Source: Bacteroidota bacterium (lineage in GTDB: Bacteria > Bacteroidota > JABWAT01). Taken from it: a DNA stretch of 64,000 nucleotides. The position numbers were made by a program, and so were the translations under genes. Of this stretch, positions 8,980 through 18,184 are shown one piece after another (within the stretch, counting starts at the first letter, position 1; the number at the start of each line of letters is the position of its first letter). A model generated the notes under the pieces. It was not told the DNA's origin. It saw only the letters and a list, made by a program, of their open reading frames with translations, and did no database searches. The DNA is taken from the NCBI GenBank assembly GCA_023151185.1, contig JAKLJL010000011.1, positions 57,581 through 121,580 of the forward strand. The letters run 5' to 3'.

Positions 8980-10857
8980 ATGAAGCAGAACGGATTTAAA
9001 ATTTTCAGCATCGTTGCCATTCTGATTATGGCAATTTTCTTTCTTTACCCCACCTGGCAGGATGGTGAGCTTAAAAAAACGCTTAACACGCTTTCGGGTA
9101 ATGATTCCCTGAAATATATCGAAGAAAACAGAGAGAAAATCGAGTCGATCGAAGACGGCCGGCTTAAACTGGGACTTGACCTTCAGGGCGGTATGTATGT
9201 TGTCCTCGAAGTCGATCTTGTTTCCCTTCTCGAAAAACTTGCCAAATCGCAGGATGAACGAATTGATTCTATGCTGAAAGTGGTTGTTCAGAGAACCAAT
9301 CTTTCCGGACAGGATCCAGTAATTGAACTGGTCAAAGTAGCCAATGAATCGGGTATTCAGCTCAGCCGGTATTACGGAAATATCAAAAATGACAACGGCG
9401 AAGTTCAGACTTATCTCGAAACCCAGCGGGATGATGCAGTTAACCGTGCCCTTCAGATTATCAGAACCCGGATCGACCAGTATGGCGTTTCTGAGCCCTC
9501 GATCACCAAGCAGGGTGCAGGCCGGATAATTGTAGAACTACCAGGGGTTACCGACGAAAAACGGGTTAGAAAACTTCTGAAAAGTACAGCACTTCTCGAG
9601 TTTAAACTGCTTGCCAAACCTGAAGAAGCCATCAATGCCCTGAAAGGTCTCGACGAACGGCTGGGTGCTGCCGATACAACTTCGGCGCCTGATACTACAG
9701 CCCAGGCTCTGGCAGCAAAAGCCCAAACCCAGGATACAACTGCCGGAATCGGACCGAAGGCAGAAACTGCAACTCCGGCTGATACCCGCACAGCCAATGC
9801 AAAAAGCCCGATTTTTTCAAGACTTCAGGTCGGAAATACCGGTTCTGGTGCAATCGGGGTTGCAACCGAATTTGAACGGGATGCTCTCACTAAAATTCTT
9901 AATGCCCACGAGAATCAGAAATACCTCCCCGCAAACATAGCCTATCACTGGAGTGCAAAAGCAATTGCCAACCAGAACGGGGTAAAAATCTTTGCTCTGT
10001 ATGCCCTTGAGAAAGAAGCCTCCATGACCGGCGGCTCGATTGTTGATGCCAAAGCCACCATCGGTCAGATGATGAACACTCCGGAAGTGACCATGAAAAT
10101 GGATCCGGAAGGTGCCAGGGAATGGGCAATCCTGACCGGGGCCAATGTTGACAAGAATCTGGCCATTGTCCTGGATAACACCGTTTTCTCCGCCCCGAGA
10201 ATCAAACAGAAAATTACCGGCGGCAACAGTTCGATTGACGGACTTGAAAACATGGAAGAAGCCAAAGACCTTGAAAACGTCCTGAAAGCCGGTGCACTTC
10301 CTGCACCTGTCAATATTGTTCAGGAACGGACTGTCGGGCCATCTCTCGGTGCCGATTCCATTCAATCAGGGCTGTGGTCCTCGATCTGGGCCCTTGTGAT
10401 TGTTGCTCTGGTGATGATTTTTTACTACCGGACTGCCGGTCTTTTAGCCAATCTGGCACTGATCATCAACCTGACAGTAATTTTAGGGGTCCTGGCTGCC
10501 TTCAAGGGAACCCTAACCCTCCCCGGTATTGCCGGTATGGTCCTGACTATCGGGATGGCCGTGGATGCAAACGTGCTGATTTATGAACGGATCCGCGAAG
10601 AACTTATGACCGGAAAAACCCTGAAGGCAACACTGGATGCCGGCTATGACAAAGCCTGGTCTGCTATTTTTGACTCGAACATTACTACATTCTTTACTGG
10701 TGTTGTTCTGTATGCCTTCGGTATCGGGCCAATTCAGGGATTTGCACTGACTTTAATGATTGGTATTGTAACCTCAGTGTTCACCGCCATTGTCGTTACC
10801 AGAGTCATTTTTGACTATATCATTTCCAGACCCAATGCTAAACTCAGCATCGGTTAA
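8980..10857 (+). CDS. secD: protein translocase subunit SecD
   Basis: Membrane subunit that, with SecF, uses the proton motive force to assist Sec-dependent export. The start was set at the ATG at 8980, directly before a classical membrane anchor (FKIFSIVAILIMAIFFLYP); upstream TTG and ATG options only add polar residues. Conserved blocks are LGLDLQGGMYVV in the first periplasmic part, IRTRIDQYGVSEP, the MTGG block, and in the C-terminal membrane domain LTIGMAVDANVLIYERI and IFDSNITTFFTGVVLY. Between about residues 225 and 275 there is a low-complexity Ala/Thr/Asp/Gln-rich linker (nt 9660-9806) not typical of the family core. It is followed 25 nt later by secF; no yajC is adjacent. Confidence 0.96.
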   Translation: MKQNGFKIFSIVAILIMAIFFLYPTWQDGELKKTLNTLSGNDSLKYIEENREKIESIEDGRLKLGLDLQGGMYVVLEVDLVSLLEKLAKSQDERIDSMLKVVVQRTNLSGQDPVIELVKVANESGIQLSRYYGNIKNDNGEVQTYLETQRDDAVNRALQIIRTRIDQYGVSEPSITKQGAGRIIVELPGVTDEKRVRKLLKSTALLEFKLLAKPEEAINALKGLDERLGAADTTSAPDTTAQALAAKAQTQDTTAGIGPKAETATPADTRTANAKSPIFSRLQVGNTGSGAIGVATEFERDALTKILNAHENQKYLPANIAYHWSAKAIANQNGVKIFALYALEKEASMTGGSIVDAKATIGQMMNTPEVTMKMDPEGAREWAILTGANVDKNLAIVLDNTVFSAPRIKQKITGGNSSIDGLENMEEAKDLENVLKAGALPAPVNIVQERTVGPSLGADSIQSGLWSSIWALVIVALVMIFYYRTAGLLANLALIINLTVILGVLAAFKGTLTLPGIAGMVLTIGMAVDANVLIYERIREELMTGKTLKATLDAGYDKAWSAIFDSNITTFFTGVVLYAFGIGPIQGFALTLMIGIVTSVFTAIVVTRVIFDYIISRPNAKLSIG

Positions 10858-10882
10858 TTGATTATCAGGAGTTCAAACTAAA

Positions 10883-11824
10883 ATGAGATTATTTCAAAAT
10901 ACCAACTATGATTTTATCGGTAACCGGAAATTTGGTTACGTTGTTTCCATTGTCCTTCTGGTAATCGGTTTAGGAAGTATGGCCATTCGTGGTCTGCATT
11001 ACGGTATCGATTTTAAAGGGGGTACTGAGATCCAGCTCCGGTTCGAAAAACCAGTCGAAATTTCGGAAGTCCGCAGAGCCCTGAATTTTGCCGGAATCAA
11101 CGGAGAAATCAAACGGTTCGGCGGTGAAACTGAGATTCTGGTCCGGACCGAGATGGTCGTAGCTGCAGATGCTGAAGGTCAGCGGGATGTAACTGCCCTT
11201 GAAGAGAAAATCGGATCCGGAATTACCGAGATCCTGAAGGACAACCCCATGAAAATCATGCGGATTGATGATGTTGGGCCGAAAATTGCAGAAGATATGA
11301 AAACCTCTGCCGTTTATGCCATTCTAGGATCATTGCTAATCGTTCTGATTTACATCACCATCCGGTTTGAGTTTAAATTTGCTGTTTCTGCAATTGTTGC
11401 AACCTTCCATGACGTTCTGGTTGTGCTGGGGCTGTTCAGTCTTCTCTATGGACTTTTTCCCGGTCTCAATCTGGAAGTTGATCAGACCATTATTGCGGCC
11501 TTTCTGACCATCGTCGGATATTCACTGAATGATACAGTTATCGTGTTTGACCGGATCAGAGAATACCGTAAAATTTTCAAGGGGGATACCCTCGAAACCG
11601 TGATGAACAAATCGGTCAATTCGACTCTGAGCCGGACGTTTATGACCTCCTTTACAACGTTTATCGTTATGATCGTGCTCTATATTTTTGGGGGTGAAAC
11701 AACCCGGCCCTTTGCATTTGGCATGATGCTCGGAATTGCAATCGGGACGTTCTCTTCCATTTTTGTTGCTTCGGCACTGGTATTGGAATGGGATAACCGG
11801 ATCTCCTCAAAAAAACTGAATTAA
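10883..11824 (+). CDS. secF: protein translocase subunit SecF
   Basis: 313 residues, the usual length for separate SecF. It has an N-terminal membrane helix, the signature YGIDFKGGTEIQLRF, then five C-terminal membrane helices including FHDVLVVLGLFSL and GYSLNDTVIVFDRIRE, the family motif in the fourth helix. It acts with SecD in the late steps of preprotein translocation. A short spacer with an AGGAG-like site (cAGGAGttc) separates it from secD, and the STAS gene follows 23 nt later, so all three are likely in one transcript. Confidence 0.97.
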   Translation: MRLFQNTNYDFIGNRKFGYVVSIVLLVIGLGSMAIRGLHYGIDFKGGTEIQLRFEKPVEISEVRRALNFAGINGEIKRFGGETEILVRTEMVVAADAEGQRDVTALEEKIGSGITEILKDNPMKIMRIDDVGPKIAEDMKTSAVYAILGSLLIVLIYITIRFEFKFAVSAIVATFHDVLVVLGLFSLLYGLFPGLNLEVDQTIIAAFLTIVGYSLNDTVIVFDRIREYRKIFKGDTLETVMNKSVNSTLSRTFMTSFTTFIVMIVLYIFGGETTRPFAFGMMLGIAIGTFSSIFVASALVLEWDNRISSKKLN

Positions 11825-11847
11825 CCATTAAACCGACAGGCAGAATC

Positions 11848-12189
11848 ATGTCACTGATTGCCAGAGAAAGTCAGTTTGATCAGGTAACCGTCATCCACCT
11901 GAACGGGGATGTTCTTGGCGGACCTGATGCAGCCCATCTGAATGACCGACTCCATCAACTGGTGGAATCGGGCACCCGGAATGTGATTCTGGATCTTGCC
12001 GGAGTCAATTTTATGAACAGTTCGGGGCTCGGCATGCTGATTGGCGGGCTGACTACAATGAAAAACGCCGGCGGAACCCTTAAACTGGCCAGCCCGGGTG
12101 AACGAATCCAGAGTCTTCTGGTTGTCACCAAATTATCCTCGGTTTTCACTACCTTTAAAACGGTTGATGAGGCTGTTGCAAGTTTTTAA
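11848..12189 (+). CDS. STAS-domain anti-sigma factor antagonist
   Basis: A 113-residue stand-alone STAS domain of the SpoIIAA/RsbV type. The motif FMNSSGLGMLIGG holds the likely phosphorylated serine (S59, second Ser of the pair). In known systems such proteins are switched by a GHKL kinase (RsbW/SpoIIAB) and a PP2C phosphatase, freeing a sigma factor or another target. Neither partner is visible nearby, and the ECF anti-sigma factor at 14.8 kb is of the zinc type, not RsbW type. Placement after secDF is probably transcriptional convenience. Confidence 0.9.
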   Translation: MSLIARESQFDQVTVIHLNGDVLGGPDAAHLNDRLHQLVESGTRNVILDLAGVNFMNSSGLGMLIGGLTTMKNAGGTLKLASPGERIQSLLVVTKLSSVFTTFKTVDEAVASF

Positions 12190-12211
12190 GTTCCGGACAG
12201 TTTGTTTTTGC

Positions 12212-12257
12212 ACTCCGGCTGACCTGGGTTTTATCCGGGGCTGACCGGAGTTTTTTT
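12212..12257 (+). terminator. terminator of the secD-secF-STAS operon
   Basis: Outer stem ACTCCGG / CCGGAGT with an inner CCTGG / CCGGG helix, followed directly by seven T residues, 22 nt after the STAS stop codon. Confidence 0.75.
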
Positions 12258-12289
12258 ATGTTTTAAAATTATTGGTTCTGAGGAATAAA

Positions 12290-13567
12290 ATGCCTGTTAC
12301 TGTCGTCGTCGGTGCCCAATGGGGTGATGAGGGAAAAGGGAAAATTGTTGATCTTCTGTCAGAGAAGTGCAATCTGGTAGCAAGGTATCAGGGTGGCGCC
12401 AACGCCGGTCATACCATTGCATTCGGTGATAAAACCTACGTCCTTCACCTGCTTCCGTCGGGCGTGTTCCAGGAAGGAACCCGGTGTCTGATCGGGAACG
12501 GCGTTGTAATTGACCCTGTCGCCCTGCAGGAAGAAATGACCATGGTCAAAAATCTTGGAATTGATCTGACCAACCGGCTGTTTATCTCCTCTGCGGCGCA
12601 TCTGATTTTTCCCTATCACAAAGTTCTGGATACCATCCGGGAAACCTCTAAAGGGGATAAGAAAATCGGGACCACCGGCCGGGGAATTGGCCCGAGCTAC
12701 GTCGATAAATATATGCGAAACGGGATCCGTGCAGGCGATATTTTTGATGAAGCAGCCCTGAAAGCAAAAATCACTGAAGAAATATCAGAAAAGAAAAAAC
12801 ACATCCGCCATATTTTCAACGCCGATCCGGATGTGCTTGATTCTGATTACTCTGCAGTTTTTTCTGCAATCGAAAAAATGAAACCCTTTGTGGTCAATGG
12901 GGCTTATTTTCTTCATTCAGCCATCCGGTCTGGCGGTTCAATTCTGGTTGAAGGAGCCCAGGGAGCCCTCCTGGATATTGATCACGGGACCTACCCTTAT
13001 GTTACAGCCTCGAACCCGACAACCGGCGGTGCCTGTACAGGCCTGGGTCTGGCACCGGGAGCAATCAATTCAGTGATCGGGGTTGTCAAAGCCTATACAA
13101 CCCGGGTCGGTAACGGTGCCTTCCCGACTGAGCTGACAAATGAAACCGGGGAACTGATCAGGAAAACCGGTCATGAATTCGGAGCAACCACCGGAAGACC
13201 CAGACGGTGCGGCTGGCTGGATCTGGTGGCCCTGAATTATTCCATTATGATTAACGGAATTACCGAAATTGCCCTCACTAAAATTGATGTTCTGAATGAT
13301 CTGGATGAAATCGGGGTTGTAACTGCCTACACGTTAAACGGGAAAACCATTCACGAATTTCCGACCAGTCATGCCGATCTCGAAAAATGCCGGCCAGTCA
13401 TCACCTGGTTTAAAGGATGGAAATCCGATATCCGGGATGTTGCTTCCTGGAATGACGTTCCGGAAAACTGCCGGACTTATGTTAAGTTTATCGAAGACCA
13501 GACTCAAACTAAAGTTACCTGGTTTTCGACCGGACCCAAACGGGAGTCAACCCTTCAGTTAGGTTAA
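12290..13567 (+). CDS. purA: adenylosuccinate synthetase
   Basis: Catalyses IMP + aspartate + GTP to adenylosuccinate, the first committed step of AMP synthesis. The P-loop region GAQWGDEGKGKIVDLL lies at the N-terminus and HLLPSGVF, GTTGRGIGPSYVDK, EGAQGALLDIDHGTYP and ATTGRPRRCGWLD all match the family; 425 residues is normal. The ATG at 12290 was preferred over an upstream TTG because GAGGAATAAA precedes it. The kinase gene that follows starts 1 nt after this stop codon, so they share a transcript. Confidence 0.98.
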   Translation: MPVTVVVGAQWGDEGKGKIVDLLSEKCNLVARYQGGANAGHTIAFGDKTYVLHLLPSGVFQEGTRCLIGNGVVIDPVALQEEMTMVKNLGIDLTNRLFISSAAHLIFPYHKVLDTIRETSKGDKKIGTTGRGIGPSYVDKYMRNGIRAGDIFDEAALKAKITEEISEKKKHIRHIFNADPDVLDSDYSAVFSAIEKMKPFVVNGAYFLHSAIRSGGSILVEGAQGALLDIDHGTYPYVTASNPTTGGACTGLGLAPGAINSVIGVVKAYTTRVGNGAFPTELTNETGELIRKTGHEFGATTGRPRRCGWLDLVALNYSIMINGITEIALTKIDVLNDLDEIGVVTAYTLNGKTIHEFPTSHADLEKCRPVITWFKGWKSDIRDVASWNDVPENCRTYVKFIEDQTQTKVTWFSTGPKRESTLQLG

Positions 13568-13568
13568 T

Positions 13569-14768
13569 ATGGCCCGGCAAATCCGGTACCCCTTTTACGT
13601 TAAAGCGGTTCTTGTCCTGATCGCATTTCTTCTTTCGAGCGGAACTGTGGTTTATACCAGCCTGCTCGTAAGAAAACTGGAAGCCCGCCAGAAACTGGTC
13701 GCCGAGACATGGGCTGCCGGACTTCAGCATCTGGCCTCTTCTGATCCTGAAACCGCCGACCTGACGTTTATTTTTGATGAGATTGTCACCTCAATCGATT
13801 TCCCGGTGATTGTTTCCGATTCCCGGAATCAGCCAATTCCCGGGTTTTACCGGAATATTGAGTTTCCTGAAATACTTCCCGATTCGCAGCAGATTTTCTT
13901 TCTGAAAAACCTTATCCGGGAGTACGACCGGGAACGGGATCCCATTTTGGTAACACTCAATGACACCCTGATCCTGCAGAAGATCCATTATGGAAATTCC
14001 TCACTGATTGAACAGCTCAGGTGGTTCCCTTATATACAGATTGCCCTTGTCGGACTCTTTATTCTGTTTGGTTATATGGCGTTCAGTATCATCCGGCGGC
14101 AGGAGCAAAGTTCTGTCTGGGTTGGGATGAGTAAGGAAACAGCCCATCAGCTTGGAACTCCGCTTTCAGGTTTGCTGGCCTGGATTGAGATCCTGAAGGA
14201 TCAGGAAACGTCCGCTGAAAAACTGAAAACCATATCCGACATGGAACAGGACATTCAGCGGCTGATGGTTGTGACTGACCGGTTTTCAAAAATTGGGGCA
14301 AAACCCGTGCTCACCACCGAAGAGCTTGTTCCGGTTCTTCGGGAAATGACCGCGTATCTGGAACGGCGCCTGCTGAAAACTAAAAACCGGCAGTCGGATA
14401 TTGAATTAATTTCAACTGGATCGCCAAGGGCCCGGATTAATGCGGTGCTTTTTGGTTGGGTGATTGAAAACCTGATTAAAAATGCTCTTGATGCCTGCTT
14501 TCAGGTTGAACCCAGACTCAGAATTATTGTTTCAGACTATCCAAAACAGGTAATTCTTGATATCTCTGACAACGGCAGGGGGCTTTCCAGGAAATTACAG
14601 AAAGAAATCTTCAGACCCGGGTTTACCACCAAACAACGGGGATGGGGCATGGGCCTCAGCCTGGCAAAACGGATTGTTGAAGAGTATCATGGCGGGAAGA
14701 TCTATGTTCTGCAGTCAGAGGAAGGAAAAGGGACTACCTTTCGGATCGAATTGCCCAGGGTTAACTAA
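13569..14768 (+). CDS. membrane sensor histidine kinase
   Basis: 399 residues with two membrane helices (about 11-31 and 155-177) enclosing a ~120-residue periplasmic sensor region of unrecognised fold. The H-box is AHQLGTPLSGLLAW with H193, of the HQLGTPLS type. The ATPase domain shows NLIKNALDACF (N box), DNGRGLS (G1), and a merged WGMGLSLAKRIVEEYHGG (G2). No receiver domain and no response regulator is adjacent, so it is an orphan kinase by position. It begins directly after purA and its 3' end overlaps the convergent anti-sigma gene by 8 nt. Confidence 0.93.
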   Translation: MARQIRYPFYVKAVLVLIAFLLSSGTVVYTSLLVRKLEARQKLVAETWAAGLQHLASSDPETADLTFIFDEIVTSIDFPVIVSDSRNQPIPGFYRNIEFPEILPDSQQIFFLKNLIREYDRERDPILVTLNDTLILQKIHYGNSSLIEQLRWFPYIQIALVGLFILFGYMAFSIIRRQEQSSVWVGMSKETAHQLGTPLSGLLAWIEILKDQETSAEKLKTISDMEQDIQRLMVVTDRFSKIGAKPVLTTEELVPVLREMTAYLERRLLKTKNRQSDIELISTGSPRARINAVLFGWVIENLIKNALDACFQVEPRLRIIVSDYPKQVILDISDNGRGLSRKLQKEIFRPGFTTKQRGWGMGLSLAKRIVEEYHGGKIYVLQSEEGKGTTFRIELPRVN

Positions 14769-15141
14769 GCATGAGCAGGTAAACCGCCAGAGCAAACAGA
14801 ATCATGCCGGCAAGTCCGATCAAAAACTGATTTCTGGAACTATCGGTTAAGCTGCCCTGGTACCGCTGGTCGGGTGAGTCTTCCTTCAGACCCGCACAAA
14901 GTGTTTCAAGACGGGATTTATCATGAAGCAGAGAGTGAAGCCTGTTCGACACTTCAGGTGGCATATCGACAGATTTACACCGGGTTTTTAGCAGTGCTTT
15001 GACTGCCTTTTCGCTTTCGAACTCCTGATTGCAGTCCGGGCAAACAGCCAGGTGGCTTCTAAGCACCTCAAGATCCCTGCTGCTAAGTCGGCCATCCAGT
15101 GCCAGGGTAATCTGCTCAATAGCATCACTGCAGGTCAGCAT
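14761..15141 (-). CDS. zinc-type anti-sigma factor with C-terminal membrane helix
   Basis: 126 residues. The N-terminal ZAS domain has the H30-x3-C34-x2-C37 motif (HLAVCPDC) plus C4, as in RsrA/ChrR-type anti-sigma factors that bind zinc and, in some cases, sense thiol oxidation. A hydrophobic helix at about 103-124 anchors it in the inner membrane. It is the second gene of a pair, 27 nt downstream of the ECF sigma factor it presumably inhibits. The signal sensed (redox or envelope stress) cannot be read from the sequence; the membrane anchor favours an envelope signal. Confidence 0.88.
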   Translation of the reverse strand: MLTCSDAIEQITLALDGRLSSRDLEVLRSHLAVCPDCNQEFESEKAVKALLKTRCKSVDMPPEVSNRLHSLLHDKSRLETLCAGLKEDSPDQRYQGSLTDSSRNQFLIGLAGMILFALAVYLLMLS

Positions 15142-15168
15142 AGCCAGTCCGCCCTGGTCAAGGAACTG

Positions 15169-15759
15169 TCAGGCTTCCGAAAAACCCCGGCTTCTGGCAT
15201 ACACTGCAAGAGCCTCTTTAAGTAATTTCCGCCCCCGGTGCAACCGGCTTCTGACGGTCCCGACGGGGCACCCGATGGTATCTGCAATTTCTTCATAGGT
15301 CAGTGACTGCAGGTCGCATAAAATGACAACGGTACGGAACTCAGGCGGTACCGATTGCAGGGCTCTGGTAATCGTATCGTCCAGAAGCCCGTCATAAATT
15401 TCAGATTCAAGGTCATTGGTTTGGGCAGAATCATCTTTGACTGTATGGTAAAATTCCCTGATCTCGTCATAATCCACCTTCCCCGGTTCCTTGGCTGTTT
15501 TCCGGTACTGATTGATAAAGGTGTTTTTCATGATCCTGAACAACCAGGCTTTGCAATTTGTTCCTTTTTCAAAGTGATCAAAAAACCGGTAGCCCTTTAG
15601 CAGGGTTTCCTGAACCAGATCAGCCGCATCTTCCTCATCTGCCGTCATTCTGAAGGCATAATTGTACAGAGCTGTCAGCAATGGTTTAACTTCCCGTTCA
15701 AAATCTGTATGCAGAACCTGATGTGAGTTACCCGAAAGTTGGGCAGCAACGGTGGTCAT
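15169..15759 (-). CDS. ECF-family RNA polymerase sigma factor
   Basis: 196 residues. Region 2 contains DLVQETLLKGYRFFDHF and the -10-reading helix ending KAWLFRIMKNTFINQYRK; region 4 has LTYEEIADTIGCPVGTVRS, a helix-turn-helix, and RLHRGRKLLKE. The pattern (short N-terminal extension, FRIMKNTFIN) resembles the SigH/SigR/ECF12 type that pairs with ZAS anti-sigma factors, which agrees with the next gene. It is divergent from the TonB receptor operon with 160 nt between start codons. Confidence 0.93.
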   Translation of the reverse strand: MTTVAAQLSGNSHQVLHTDFEREVKPLLTALYNYAFRMTADEEDAADLVQETLLKGYRFFDHFEKGTNCKAWLFRIMKNTFINQYRKTAKEPGKVDYDEIREFYHTVKDDSAQTNDLESEIYDGLLDDTITRALQSVPPEFRTVVILCDLQSLTYEEIADTIGCPVGTVRSRLHRGRKLLKEALAVYARSRGFSEA

Positions 15760-15808
15760 GGTGGTCCTTGTTGGTTATATTGTTCAAAACGTGCAAAACG
15801 CTCATGCA

Positions 15809-15837
15809 AATAAACGTTCTTTTTTTGGTATTGTCAA
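15809..15837 (-). promoter_or_regulatory. candidate promoter of the sigma/anti-sigma operon
   Basis: On the minus strand TTGACA (15837-15832) is followed after 17 nt by TTTATT (15814-15809), about 50 nt upstream of the sigma-factor start codon. The -35 is perfect for sigma-70 and the -10 is weak. Confidence 0.4.
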
Positions 15838-15919
15838 GAAGTTTATGCAAGAAAATCTCCGGATTAAGGGTTCTGTTTGTTACATTCGTACTGGTAGGCT
15901 GAACTTACAAGGAGTGGGA

Positions 15920-18184
15920 GTGTTTAAGGAAGGCTCAGTTTTCAATCCAGTACACACCGGGAGATGCAGCGTCCTGCTTGTCTCTTTAGGCCTTGTTCTG
16001 GTTGCTCCCACCGGCTACGCACAAAAAAGCGGGATTTCAGGGACGGTTAGAGATATGAATACCCATTTGACCGTTCCGTTTGTCAATGTATATAATTCAA
16101 GAACCGGAGAAGGCTGTTCAACGGGGATAGACGGAAGCTATACGTTTGACGGGTCCCGGACCCAGGAAGAGGATTCACTCAGATTCTCACATGTCAGCTA
16201 TGAATCCCGGTGGATATCAGCCGGAGATCTGAAAAAGAATCCTGACGTCTTTCTGACGTCCCGGATGATTCCGTTTGAGCCGTTAACGGTTACCGGTAAC
16301 AGGGAGTTTCAGCCCAGCCTGAAGGATCTTCCGCAAACAATGTCCATCATGAAATCTGCTGACTTCGAATCAAAAGGATTTTCTGATGCGGCTGATTTAC
16401 TGAAATCAGATCCCTCGATTCAAACCCAGGAATCTTTGTCGGGGCAGAAAACTGTCTCAATGAGAGGAGGAAACCCGGACGAGGTCCTCGTTTTATTCAA
16501 TGGGGTCAGGTTAAACCGAAATTTTGATAACCAAACAGATTTATCACAGTTTGATGTACAGGATCTTGAAAAAATTGAAATAATCAGGGGGTCCAACACG
16601 GTAGTATATGGTCCGGATGCATTTTCTGGTGTAATTAATCTGGTACCCAGGTTCAGCAGAGATTACAGCTTAAGATTCCGGCAGGAATTTGGTCCATACG
16701 GATCCGGGAAGTGGGGGCTCCATTTTCATCAGGAGGCCGGACCTGCTTTTGGTTCAGCATCGTATAAAACGGGGGCTATGTCGAGGCCGGTAAAACTTGA
16801 ATCAGGTGAAACCAAATCACTCATCAATTCTGAAAATTCACAATTGGTTTCTGTTGGGTTCAGGCTGGGTGAAAAAGAGGCGGATGGGCAAAACCTGCTG
16901 AAGGTAAACTGGCTCAGAATGCACAGTTTTTATAATAATCAGAAGGAAGAGGAAATCAACACCGGCAACACACAGGTATTCATCGCAGACTATCAGGGGG
17001 ATACCTGGTTTTTGGGCCCGGTAAACCTGATCTGGTCAAGCCGGTATCTTGATGAAAAATTTGATATTGCACAGTCTTCATTAACGGTTAACCGGAGCCT
17101 GACTGACAGGGCCAATGTCCTTTCACTCAGTAAATCACTCGACACGAGGGTTTTTTCATTAACTTTCTCCGGCATGGTTGAACTGGCAGAAGTTCGGGTC
17201 GGTGACGGTCTTTTCACTACAGGAAAGGAGCAACGGAAAAACAGTGAACTGGGAAGACTGCATACCGGATTTGCTACGCTTCTCAGGCATGATCTTTTGT
17301 TTCAGCCTTCTACTGTTGAAGCTGCTGACCTTAGTCTGAGCATGCGGTTTGATTCTTTTGATGATGATAGGTCGGTGGACTATTTGTCAGATGCCAGGCC
17401 AATTGACATTCCTGCCGGCAAAAGACATTGGGAAGGAACGGTGGTTAAATTTTCTACAGGAGTCAGAGGGAAAAAAGATGAAGTCTACTATTTTCTTTTT
17501 CTGAATTTTGGGAAAAATATCAAGTTTCCCTCCCTTTACAATCAGGTTCAGAGACCATTTGGTGAAGAAGAAAAACAGTTTAAACTGGTTCCGGAAAAAA
17601 ATGAGAGTTTTGATTTCGGAATCAAATTCGCCAGGGAGTTTTCGGGGCACCCCCTTTATTCAGGCTGGGAACTTTCTACCGGTTTATTCAGAAACTGGTA
17701 TCAGAATAAAATCAGGGAAATCCAGGATCCGGTAAGCCCGGTTCAGTTTTTTGATAATATTAATACCGCCTCTATTACAGGGCTTGAAGCCGAAGCTTCG
17801 GTATTTCTCCTCTCAAGAAAAGTATCGGTTTCGGGAGGTGCTTCTTATTACAATATCACCGAGAAACTGGCTTTTCCGTTTAAATCAGCCCACCAAAGAA
17901 ACCTGAGTGCTACAGTTGACCATGAAGGATACTCGATTCTGGCACGGTGGTTCTATGAAGGTGAGCAAGCCGGATGGGTAAGAGGTGGCGAAACCGGTTT
18001 GGCAGAAGTTGTTCTTCCGTCTTATTCCAATCTTGATATTCATCTGTCAAAAAATTTTCAGACCGGCGCAATAAAAAGTTTCCTTTCCCTCAGCCTAAGA
18101 AATATTTTGGATACAGAATATGTTTATCAGGGGTTAACCTTAAGGGATCGCCGGTTTTACTTGATATTTGGAGTGCAGTATTAG
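15920..18184 (+). CDS. TonB-dependent outer-membrane receptor
   Basis: About 754 residues from the GTG at 15920, chosen because AAGGAG stands 5 nt upstream and a signal peptide follows (SVLLVSLGLVLVAPTGYAQ). Upstream in-frame codons only add a non-signal-like extension. The mature protein opens with a CarboxypepD_reg-like beta-sandwich (GISGTVRDMNTHLTVPFVNV), then a plug domain (LKDLPQTMSIM, VSMRGGNPDEVLVLFNGVR, IEIIRGSNTVVYGPDAFSG) and a 22-strand-type barrel ending in aromatic YLIFGVQY. The substrate is unknown. It overlaps the following lipoprotein by 1 nt and is divergent from the ECF sigma operon, which might control it. Confidence 0.93.
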   Translation: MFKEGSVFNPVHTGRCSVLLVSLGLVLVAPTGYAQKSGISGTVRDMNTHLTVPFVNVYNSRTGEGCSTGIDGSYTFDGSRTQEEDSLRFSHVSYESRWISAGDLKKNPDVFLTSRMIPFEPLTVTGNREFQPSLKDLPQTMSIMKSADFESKGFSDAADLLKSDPSIQTQESLSGQKTVSMRGGNPDEVLVLFNGVRLNRNFDNQTDLSQFDVQDLEKIEIIRGSNTVVYGPDAFSGVINLVPRFSRDYSLRFRQEFGPYGSGKWGLHFHQEAGPAFGSASYKTGAMSRPVKLESGETKSLINSENSQLVSVGFRLGEKEADGQNLLKVNWLRMHSFYNNQKEEEINTGNTQVFIADYQGDTWFLGPVNLIWSSRYLDEKFDIAQSSLTVNRSLTDRANVLSLSKSLDTRVFSLTFSGMVELAEVRVGDGLFTTGKEQRKNSELGRLHTGFATLLRHDLLFQPSTVEAADLSLSMRFDSFDDDRSVDYLSDARPIDIPAGKRHWEGTVVKFSTGVRGKKDEVYYFLFLNFGKNIKFPSLYNQVQRPFGEEEKQFKLVPEKNESFDFGIKFAREFSGHPLYSGWELSTGLFRNWYQNKIREIQDPVSPVQFFDNINTASITGLEAEASVFLLSRKVSVSGGASYYNITEKLAFPFKSAHQRNLSATVDHEGYSILARWFYEGEQAGWVRGGETGLAEVVLPSYSNLDIHLSKNFQTGAIKSFLSLSLRNILDTEYVYQGLTLRDRRFYLIFGVQY

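Noticed and set aside
15760..15919. Cobalamin or other riboswitch before the TonB receptor
   Set aside because: The intergenic region is only 160 nt and holds the divergent promoter; no B12-box-like or other conserved riboswitch core is visible.
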